From Patiria pectinifera (lineage: Eukaryota > Echinodermata > Asteroidea > Valvatida > Asterinidae), in the NCBI GenBank assembly GCA_029964075.1, contig CM057140.1, positions 8,388,643 to 8,452,642 on the forward strand: DNA of 64,000 bases, read 5' to 3'. Positions 27,401 through 39,400 of the stretch are shown piece by piece. Made by a program: the position numbers and the translations under genes. The first letter of the stretch is position 1. Every line of letters begins with the position of its first letter. The notes beneath the pieces are model-generated. The model did no database searches. It was given only the letters and a program-made list of their open reading frames with translations, and was not told the origin of the DNA.

Positions 27401-30400
27401 AAAATTCCACAGGGAATCAAATTAATGAAATTTCGAAAAAGGAAATGTTAGAGAGCTGGAAATTCCACAAATGTGAAATCAAATGTAAAAAAAAAGAGAA
27501 TGTGAACAAAATCCAGACATTCTCTTTTTTTCCCTGTCTTCTCAGAATCAGATTTAATTTACTCATGTTTGTCACATCCATTATCTCCTTTTATGGAGTA
27601 ATTTCTCTAACTTAAGATTTATTTGAAGGGAATATACAACATTTGCAAACATCAAAACACGAAACTACCAAATTATTATGAAATACCTTACTCCGGAACT
27701 GTTAGTGATGATGACAGTCTAAAGCATCCTATGAAATCATGGCACCTGGTGTGCTGATGACATTTTCAAGAAAAGTGGTATTTTTGTATCAATTTCCAAC
27801 GCTGGTCGCCCGACCAGCAAAGGAAAGAAACTGGCTTTTTTCAAATACTGCCCCCAAGTTACAATGTTTAGTTGGTCTGAACTTTGTTTGCAATCGATTA
27901 CACATCTATGAATGGGTACAAGCCTTCTAGACCTGTTCCCTGACCTTACAATTCACCAACATCTTTAAATCGCTCCATTTCAATTTAAGTGGGTCTAGGG
28001 TACACTACAAGAACATGATTGTTTTTGTTGGTTTTTGCAGCATCTACGAACACAAAACTTCTGGCAAGTTATTAGTGTAACAATATTTGCTATAAAATAC
28101 TAATCCCCCAAATCCATCCATTTCTGAAAATCACAGATAAAGCAAATGTTGTATATTCTCTTTAAGGAGATCCTTAACCATGGTGGTTTCAGGCGCAACA
28201 GTGAGTAATAGGCAGGGTGGTTTTGGGCAGTACAGTGGCTGGTTTATTGTGGTCAACCATAAGCATTTGTAGTACATTGTATTACATTGTGTTTATTCAC
28301 TGAAGAATAAATAAAACCTTAGAGTGCTTGGGGCTGTTTGGGCGCTACAGTGAGTAATAGGCAGGGCGGTTTGGGCGCTACAGTAAGTAATAGGCGGGGC
28401 GGTTTCAGGCGCTACAGTGGTTTCAGGCGCTACAGTAATAGGCAGGGCAGTTTGGGCGCTACAGTGAGTAATAGGCAGGGCGGTTTCAGGCGCTACAGTA
28501 AGTAATAGGCAGGGTGGTTTCAGGCGCTACAGTAAGTAATTGGCAGGGTGGTTTCAGGCGCTACAGTGGTTTCAGGCGCTACAGTAATAGGCAGGGCGGT
28601 TTGGGCGCTACAGTGAGTAATAGGCAGGGCGGTTTCAGGCGCTACAGTGAGTAATAGGCAGGGCGGTTTGGGCGCTACAGTGAGTAATAGGCGGGGCGGT
28701 TTGGGCGCTACAGTGAGTAATAGGCAGGGCGGTTTGGGCGCTACAGTGAGTAATAGGCAGGGCGGTTTGGGCGCTACAGTGAGTAATAGGCAGGGCGGTT
28801 TCAGGCGCTACAGTGAGTAATAGGCAGGGCGGTTTGGGCGCTACAGTGAGTAATAGGCAGGGCGGTTTGGGCGCTACAGTGAGTAATAGGCGGGGCGGTT
28901 TCGGGCGTTAGAGTGGCTAAAGGGCTAATAGCTGTGACTTGACTTATGAGTTACATGTGGTTTCTTCCATTGTACATTTTCCACGAGCACAACCAAAAGG
29001 CCTGCAGCAGGTTTTTATACAAAAAACAATGAATTCTCAACCACCCTGAAATATAAAAAAACTATTGAGAAGTGGACTTTTGTTTTGATTTTTTTTTCAG
29101 TGACTAATTTTTTTTCTGAGCCTGTTCCCTACTTTTTGTATAGAATTGACTCATTAACCTCAGAATGCGATCAAGCTAAATGAGTCGTTTGTCGACCAGA
29201 TTTGAAAAGAGCACAATGTTAGCATTACTGCTGTGAAACCTGCATTCTCATACCATCTTTACTTCAAAAGTTATGGAAGTCGGAACACTAAGAGATGTGA
29301 TGAAGTGATGTAATGAAGTGGCCCTATTTTGGCCTGAATCTCTAAATGAAAATTCCTGACAAACGACTCATTTAGCTTGATCGCATCACAGTTGGCCTGA
29401 TAATTCAAAACCGTCTTTTGTGATTGGATATCTTTGGGTATCTTTGGATATTTTTACTTTTCTTTTTTAACTACAAACTTGATATTTTCGTCTACAGCAA
29501 AGCCCTTTATAGTATGATAGAGATATGCCTGAAGGATGGCAAAGTGAGCTATGATACAGCCAGCAGACAGGAAGCATGGGGACATTTCACTACAGCATTC
29601 AACTTGATTGAGAAGAGTGACAAGGTAAGATGGAGCAGTTCTTGATGACAAGGTAAGATGGAGCAGTTCTTGATGGAAAGGGTAGAGGTTCAAATGAAAA
29701 TGGGCAGGAGATCAATTGTTTGCTTCTATCATCATCATCATCTTCCTATACTGTGCAGAAACCTTCGCGAACCCCTCCTCTTAGCGATAAGCGTTACTGG
29801 GTTCTTTTACGTGCGTTAGGCCTTAAACAACAAACGGGACCTACGGTTTTATGTCCCATCCGAGGGACGAAGCAAGAATGGTTAAGTACCTTGCTTAAGG
29901 GCACAAGTGTCCGCCGGCGGGCTCGAACCCACGTCACTGTTGCCTCTGAAACACCAGAGCATGAGTCCAGTGCTCTAAACCGCTAGGCCATGACACTCCC
30001 CCTATGTGAAATACTACAAATATTAAGCCTCCTACTTTGATTAAAAAAAGTGTCTTCCCAAACAATTGGCTACATGTAAGAGTAGAGTGTAGGTTGGAAG
30101 GAAACAGTCTAAACCTACAAGTTACACAACTGATTCAGGTCACTCGTAAGAGGGTCTGGCAAAAATGAAGTGGGTAGTTTACCATTTAACACTAAACTTA
30201 TTTATATATTTGTTTATTACATTTCTTTGATTACATTGGGGCCCTGCATACACTACAAGTGAATACACACATGTACAAATACAATACATTACAAATACAA
30301 TACAGCACAATGAAATAACATAAAAGCATATGGGATTACTGCATGATTGTTAAGCAACTATTATAAATATTGTACAACTATTACAAAGAAACATGTGCAG

Positions 30401-33400
30401 TGTGAAACCACATCGCTAACAGACTTTCCTAAAGGCCTAAAATGAGGTGAATACAACTTAGGTGAATGCAACTAAATGGTCATTAAAGTGGTTCCCTGAC
30501 ACCAACATCCTATTAAGGTATTTCGCAAAAACTTGGTAGTTTTATTTTTCGATGTTTGCAAATGTTGTATATTCCCTTTAAAGTTGCATTCCCCGTCCCC
30601 GTCAATCCATAAAGTAGATTACAAATAATGAATGTTTATGAGTGTAATGATGAGAATATTTTCATGAGTTGAAAGATTGAATATTCCATTCAACGAGGCG
30701 AAGAATGGAACATTCCATCTTTCAACAAATGAATATATTCTCACCATTGCACGAATGCAAAACATTCATTATTTGTTTTATATAACATCCAAGTAGATCT
30801 TTGTCATTCGATTGGAGGATAAAACTTTAAGAACAAACAAAACTCACAAAATTGTATCATATCCACTACTTTTTTCAGCTTGTTCAAGGCTAACAAAGGT
30901 TTAAAAGTCAAATCATTGACAATAATGAAACTTAACATTGTAAGTTCCCAACACAATGCGAAAAAAATCATCAAGGCCACTGCATCAACTTCAAGTTTTG
31001 TACTGCTGAAACGCATGATATGGTCTAAATAGCGCAAAGATTGTATAGCGCTGAGCTGCTGCGCGTCCATGTGCGCGGCGTGCAATAGATCAAAAGGGAT
31101 GGGACGAAAATGCACGTTGAATGGACGTGGCCTTGCAATGGTTTGATTAATGAATGCCGCATGACCTACAATCCTCCAATCAAATGACAAGGATTTACTT
31201 GGGTGTTATATAAATCCTTTTCATAAATTGCTGTTTTTCTAGCAATACAAAAGTTACTCACTTTTGACCAAAAAAAGTTGCCTCACGTTTAGTTATTTAA
31301 CTATTAATTTACAAATTGCGAATTATTTGCGGCCGACAATAATTCTGATCTTGCGGGATAGGCTGCATTGTTCCCAACCCATAATCAGTATCGATAATGG
31401 ACCGGGAGCCAGTCTTTGGACCGGTGAGCAAGTCTTTTCGCGAGGCGGATCTGTTTGTGCCTAAAATAAAAATCTTTTTTTCTCAGAGGGTTGGAGATGA
31501 CATCCCCTCCCCACCCCAAAAAAGGATTTTGTGGGCAGAATAAAACATACAGGTAGACAATTTATTAAGAGAGAAAACAAATTGATGTTGCTGAATGGCA
31601 CAATTAAGGAAATCAACTTTAACGCCTTTGGTACCAACACGAACATTTGATCGGGTTCATTTTGTGGTTTTTAGAGTCTGGAGTTATTTGCAGACAGTCG
31701 GCCTAATGCAGGATGGGACAGGAATCTGTCAGGAAACAGGAACCACTTTGTGAAATCAATTCACCGTAGATATTAATCACAACCACTGCAGCATACAACG
31801 ATTGACCCTATGTTACAGGCTTGAACCGTACATGTTTCTATAAATGCCTATTACAGAACCAGTTGACTCTGTGCAAATGTACCCTCTCAACAGTAACAAA
31901 TTAGGCTGGATTCTTGAATGCATTGCCACCGTTGGCCTGGGGCTCCCTCTTGAAGACATTACAGGAGTTTGTGCATAATCACACGAACCGCACTGCGCTT
32001 GAACCAGTGTGCACTGTGCACACGTAGTGTGTCTTGAAAACAGAGCTCTGATACACGGTCACTATACATGCTATAAGCACCATTTACTAAGGATGTGACT
32101 TTGTGTTTAAATTTGTTTAACCGTTTAAACATTTAGCCATTTCACATAAAGGCTGACGCCTGCCCATTCGTCTGCACCTGTCTGCAGTTATAGACCGGCG
32201 TGATTGACATGATAAATCAACAACGATTGACACAATAAAAAAATGAGCTGCCATTGAAAACGTAAAAACTTTGTGTACCCCGAATGTAATCCAGCACTGC
32301 GTTGCTTGAATGCTTTGTGCCATACTAACTATAAAGGAAGATCGCATGAATGAAACCCATAATTTGGGTTTTGTTTAAACGTTTGGAAAATTTGTGTACG
32401 GTAGAATATGTTTTCGTTAATTAATGTGTAAACATCACATCCTTACCATTTGCTGTTCAGGATGGCGACTATGACAAACTCTCATCCAAATGTATTCAAT
32501 TTGTGGTTAATCCTTGATTCCTTTTCCATCCATTTTGTCAATGTGGTCAAAAGAACCTCTTCCAAACATCAATCATGTGTCACATCGCTGCAATCAACTG
32601 AAAAAGAATTCAAAACTTCCCGATTGAACTCTTTGCAAAATTGTCATGTAAAAGTAAAAGTTTCTTTTAAAAAAAACAAAACCAAGACCATTGGAGCAGG
32701 TTGTGGGTTCGAGTCCCACCTGAGTAAGCTGGTAACTTGTTTTTACTCACAAGCCTTCCAAAAACACTGAACTTACAGTGCTAGTGACCTAACTAAATGA
32801 TAATACAAGGACAGATGTGAGGGAAGCGCTTTCATTGTTGCACTGTAAGGGTGCACAAAACAGACACGACCGACCTACATTTTTCTCTCCCAAGGTCACA
32901 TATGGAAATCATATCTAACAATTGAAACCCATAAAATAACCATTAAATGTTTTTCCTGTCATTTCCAGCCAGACAAATGACAGTCCTTCCTTCCAGTCAA
33001 AACATTTTTGATATCAAGATAAGAACTCAATGTACATGTATTCCAAATCTTCCTGATAGGGAAAACCCACATCCCTCCCAGGGTTTGTGACTTTTGAAAC
33101 CACAGTTTGTTTGTCAATTCCTCGATCAGTAAACAAATAAGTACGTAATGAGTGTGTGTATTTCAGTGACATAATAATAATAAACATCTAAGGGTATTAA
33201 CCTTTCTAATGTTGTGGCTTAAAGAAGACCAGCAAGCAAGCCTAGTAAAGTTGGTCTCAGAGAGCACAAATTCAATTCAGTTCATTCAGAATTCACGGGA
33301 AGTCTTTTCGTGCCCATGGTCTTCACAATGGGCCAAATTTAGCTAATTTGTGGATGACAGGGTAATCCTACACAATGCCTGGCTCACAAGTGACAGTCAG

Positions 33401-36400
33401 AAAGTCACTCAGTCATTCGGACAGTCAGTTGGGGAGGGGGTTAGTCAGTCTGTCTGTCAGTTGGGGAGTCAGTCAATCAGTCGGGGAGTCAGTCAGACAA
33501 TCGGTCAGTCAGTCAGAAGAGTCGGGGAGTCAGTCAGTCAGAGAGATAGGTACTGAGAGGACACTAGGAACAAGTCAAAATACTTCAAATATAGTGTGCA
33601 TATGTGTAGTTACCATATGTTACGGCAGAACTGAAAAACAAAACACCCTGATGTCATTAAATTCCTGTCCTTATCGGCACCTTTGAGTCTTCTGGTTGAT
33701 TGGAGTCATTGTTCCTATGCATGTCAAAGTCATTAAGGGTCATGTAACAAGGTCATGAGCATGTCAGATGAGTCACAGGTTCTATTTCCAGGGATGAGAT
33801 CATATCTGCACGTGTGCATGTAGGCTATTATTAGGGTCCATGACTTTATGGCTTGTACAAAGAGACCTATTTTGTGCAAGCATAACTGTATGAAGATAAC
33901 AAGAAACCCTTTTGATTTGAATGTTTTGGTGTGCACTTTTTTCAGCATGTAAAATGTTCCATGCTGTTGCTGACAACTTGGCAATATTGCTGTCACTTAG
34001 GGCATACTCTCTGCAGTTTGTTAATCAGTACTAATTATGAACCCAAAACATGATACATGTAGCTTTTGACTGTCATGTATTGAAACACCAAAAACAGAAA
34101 GACGACCACAGCAAAAAAAAACCCAATGTCTTGTAACTTTTAATGTGGGAGCAGCTGTACATTGTGTAACACTGAAGCTGTTAACTTCTGCCTAAGATTA
34201 CATCAAACTTTGGCTCCCGAATATGGAAATTTGCATTGAAGCATAAATAAAAAGGCCATAAAAAAACCCTTTTTAAGTCAATACGAACAGTGCAAATCAA
34301 GCCCAATGATGTTTTTCGTGATTGCATTAAAAAAAAAGAAGATATTCTATCATATGGGCCAAAAGCCAACACCTAGTTTCATTTTGTGTTGATGGATCCA
34401 TTGTCACCTTGCAATAATTGGGACTAGTTGATGTCAGAGTTTTGTTTCTAAGTGTGAGGAATGTTTAGTACTGGTTTACTGCAGATTCAAATTTTGGTTG
34501 ATTCAACAACGTTCCAAGATGTTGGGGTAATCAGTAAAAATGGTTAAATAATTTTTTTATTTATTTAAAATTTCACCTCTACCCCTTCAGGGGCGGATCT
34601 AGCTTTCAGGAAAGGGGGTTTTGATATTTGAGTGAAGGCATGTTTTTTGGCATGCCCTGCTAAGGGGGTCCAGGGGCATGCCCACGCAAAATATTTAAAT
34701 CTACAATGCTTTCTCCTGCATTCTAAGGCAATTTGAGAATACATTTGGGAACTTTTGAGTCAAACTTTTTCAGCCCATTTATTATTTTTGGCCCCATTTT
34801 ACTAGTATAACTAGTATTCAGCAGTTGAACAGGGGGTTGCAACCCCCCCCCCCCCACCTCCCCAGATCCGGGGCGGAAAAGGTTTTCTAATATCCCAAAT
34901 ATATTTTTGTTGGATTTCGTGACACATTTCTCTGGTAGTACTCATGGCATGAATCACCAATGGCAGTATTCAGTTTTTACTACAACCAGGGGTTCATTGC
35001 GCACCCATATCAAGAGGGTATCAGTGACGCTGTCAGGCATATAAATCTGTCATCAGTGATGAATCATAAAATTGATATCACTCCTATGTGTCACTGTTTA
35101 GAGCTTGATGAGGAGGAACCCCAATAACAATAAATAAACCAAGCACTTGGAATGAACTTGAAAAGCCAATATACAGCATACCATAATGAATTCAAGAATT
35201 GCTAATTTAATTTGTTTGCGGACACAAGCTTCCTGTGATATTCTCACTTTGAATCAAATGTGAAGTGGAAAATGTCTTTGAAATAGGTACAGCTTTCACA
35301 AAATTCAGATTAAAAAAAATAGTGAGTAATAAGTAATCTTGAGAGTCATGAGCAATATAAACTTTCAGACATTGGAGGAATAAATTCATCTTCTGATGAG
35401 AAAATGATGTGTACAAAATCTTACCCTTTTTTCCATCTTTCACCCGGGAGGTAACACACTGAGTAGACAGTGTTTATACGTCGGTGAAGGGCAAAACCTA
35501 ATTTGATTTACATCACCCCGACACAAATTAATCTTGAATAGACTAACCGTTATTGTTGAGATTGGAAAGACTTTGTTATGTCCTGTTTCAAAATTGTTTT
35601 CCTAAGTAAAGTAAGAGAAAATAACTACAGACATTTGTAATAGATATTTGCTGCATTGGTCTCAGACTACTGATATCGTCAGTCCAGCATATCTGGACTC
35701 TAAATTGCCAACATGAGAGCCCGCGCAATGTGCTCCGCTTGCTGCAACTAATAGTAATATTGCCATAAACTAACCTTTCTGATCAGAGCCAGAACTCTGG
35801 AATCGATTAAGCTCTCATATCGGCTTTCCTTTCCTAAATAACAAGCAGATGACGTCCAGTCCGGCTATTTCTTGCGATGAATGTTACTGATAGAAACCGT
35901 GTCATTCGAATTCATGATGACGCTTATTCAGTCTGTCATTTTAATGAACTATTTCTTTCAGATCGTGATGGCATTTCGATACATTTGCTGACGACTTTCA
36001 GAAGTATTATTTTTGCATCCTTCAGCTCCTTTCGCAGTTGGTTTAACATAACCTTTGTCAGGGGTGTGAAATCTCAGCTTCAAAGCTGATTTCAGCTTTT
36101 TTTGTTTCGGATTTCAGCTTTTTTCCCTCTCTTGCTGTGTACAAAAGTATAGGAGATTTCCAAAGTTCAGCCTTTTTACACCTTTTTCAGCTGTTTTCAG
36201 CTATTTTTATCAGTGGTCACTCACACCCCTGCTTAGTACACAGATTGTCAAGATTGACGTTAGTTTTAGCTGTGTGTTGCCCCTTTTTGTTTGACATCTC
36301 CGTCCCTCCACTGTTGGATCTCTGCCAAGAATGATGGCAGAACTAATCTCATTACTCTTAGCGCCAGGTATTTATGACTGGAAATGTGCTTACAAAATGA

Positions 36401-39400
36401 AATTGAATCTTGGCAACAGTAACAATTCTCATATTTACGGGTCCTTCCCTGGGTGCCCCCTCAGTGTGCCTGCAATGGAGGAATGTATACTCACAGATGT
36501 TTATGACATCAATGTAACTGATTTTAAAATCGAAAGTTCACGTCATGTCACCAACACCTAATCCCTATCCGTCTATCTTGCCGGAACGTTTTCATTATTT
36601 CACCAGCTGTGCTTATCCAATCCTCCCTTCCCCCCAAAAAATTAAAGATCAGTTGCAAATCAAAAGAAATTTTAAAATCTATTTTGTAATGTAGCTCGCT
36701 CCTGCCTTCATTGTTTTTCTTCCGATCGTTATTCACTTTTTTCTCATCACTTTGCTTCCTTTCCTCAGGGGATTACAGAATACCCCGAGATGCAGATCTT
36801 GTGGCTGCTAACCCGAGCCTGGAACACCGGCATACATCTACTCAGGTAGGTTGGGCCATACGCTCACTATGGACTCCATTCACGAACAGTAGAGGGCGCT
36901 CTGACCACTTTTGAGGGATCCAGTGGGAGGGTTACAGTGCATGCGTATACTTGTTCTTGCGCATAAAGCGCGAATTACGCACTACTAATCTACACAAGAC
37001 ATTTGTATCTTCACATGAGTGCTAGGCATAATAAGCAATGCATTCGAGTGTCCACCCCAATGGTCTTCCCCCAACTCTCCTTTTGTAACCATTAAAATGA
37101 TGCTTGTGTATGTAGCCCATAAACATGGTCTCTTGTTGCTGGCTCCAGAGCGGGGTCACTCTAGTTCATATAGTTATCTGTGAACATTACTTCAGTTAGT
37201 ACCGGTATGTAATAATAATAATAACGGAGTCCTATATAGCACACGGACCAACAATTAGGTACTCAAGACGCTGGAAATTATGTCAAAGGTCAGTAAAGTT
37301 TTTGAGAAATATGAGACCCATTATGTAGCACCTTATAATGGTCGACAAAGTGCTGCGGCGCACATTGCAGCCACTGCCAGAAACACCAGGGCAAACCCCT
37401 TCTCTTAGCGATAAGTGTTACTGGGTTCTTTAACGTGCATTACACAACACTGGACCTATGGCTTTACGTCCCATCTGAAGGACTTGCCTTGCTCAAGAGC
37501 ACAAGCACCATGTTCCCACGGTTAGGATTTGAACCCATGCACCACGGCACACTAGCCGAACACCGTAACCATTGGACCACAGCACCCCACAAACGTTTGG
37601 TATGTCTTAAACAAATTTTGAAATAGAGAATATGAAGTTGGGGATGAAGAAGCAGCCACATGTTTAGAATTGTATTTAGTAGTACGTGATGAAACCTTTC
37701 CTTTTGGGAGATATTACTCCAGATAAAGACAAGCATAGGGCTAGGATATAGACTAGAAGAAATTCCTCGTTGGTTGGAGCAAGTACATGCAAGTGAACAG
37801 CCTTCAAGATTTTGGGCGACTGCCTTGTAGACCATAAACAGAACCAGGAAAAGTCATTGGTTGAGCAAGCGTATAATTGTCCAGTTTCTTGACATTTGTC
37901 AAGGATTGCATCATGAATCTGACGACCATCTGGGCTTCGACCCAGCTTCATTCTTGCTGCACTTGTGAATGATGACACCATGAGCTGTAAAATGCTGACT
38001 CATCAGTTCACTTTCTCCAGGGAAATTTGTCATAAAAGGAGAATCTGCTTCAAATCATGAAAATTCTTCGGATAACTCATGCACTTCATCTCATAAGCCC
38101 TTTGCATTTATAAAGTATTTAATGTGTCCTTGATCATTAGAGCTCATCAGTGTGTTGTGAAACTAATGCGAATTTCCCTTTTGAAAACAGTTGCCAATTT
38201 CCAAACAATTTACAGCTTGTAATAGTTTTGTTTTCATATGCAAATTTTATTCCATAATTGTTGAGGTGTTTTTAGTTGATTTTTTGTCTTTGTTGGTATG
38301 GGTGAAAGGCAATTTCACAAATGGAAAGAATTGTTTGTGATTGGAGAACATTTTGTTCTGACGTTGTTCTGACTTTTTTTTTTTTTGGGCTGAATCAATC
38401 AAAGCCTTGAATTCATAAATACAGTACACTCTGACAGATAACAGAGAAAGTATGGAAATATTTCTTAATAGGTGATGCGATCAAGCTAAATGAGTCGTTT
38501 GTCGACCCTGGTCAATTTTTTGTTTGTTTAAGATTTGAAGAGAGTACAATCTCAGCATTACTGCTGTGAAAACCGCATGCTGGTACCATCTTTAGTACAC
38601 AAATTATGGAAGTCGGAACACCAAGAGATGTGATGAAGTGATGGGATGAAGTGGCCCTATTTGGCATGTATCTTCAAATGAAAGTTCCTGACAAACGACT
38701 CATTTAGCTTGATCACATCACTTATTTCTTAGTAATTATATCGTTTATGTGATTTGGTTTTTTTATTCAAGTTCAAGTATTTGTTTGCATATAAAATCAA
38801 GATATCTTTCAAGTCTAGGGATTGAGAGTACAAACAAACTCATGAATTTTTGAGGTCTGACCAACAGTCCCTGGATGGGTAATCCCCTGGACAGTTGCAG
38901 AAGCTGGGGCAAAAACATCTTGAGAATTGAGTCTGGTATGACATGATGGCCTTGATCTTACTGTGCTGACATACCAGGAATTAGTGTGGCGTCTGGTAGG
39001 GTCTGGATTGCAGCTAAGGAAAGACTCATGTGGCTGGACATTAAATTACTGGGTTGGGTATGAGGTTTGATGACCTTTATCCAAGGTTCTATGGGTACAA
39101 TGTTTTTAGTGCTGGAAATTTTTAGAGGCATTTCAAAAACTTTATCAGAATGGATTGAGCATCCTGTTTTGCATTATATGTTTACTCTATCCGCTCTATA
39201 CATGCATTTCAAAATAAAGGATGCCTTTAAACCCATTTTATTTCCAAATATAAAGGAAAGTTCATTACGAACGATCGTTTTGATTTAGGACATGCACAAA
39301 TAGGTACAGTGAAAATCCCTTACTGTGGTAATTTTTGTGCACAGGATGAAAAATGACTACTTTTACATAATTGGCATTTTCTCAGCAACCCAAAGTGCTA

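Noticed and set aside
36711..36914. 67-residue frame across exon 28 reading SGDYRIPRDADLVAANPS
   Set aside because: Wrong frame: the phase set by exon 27 gives the conserved EYPEMQILW reading instead.
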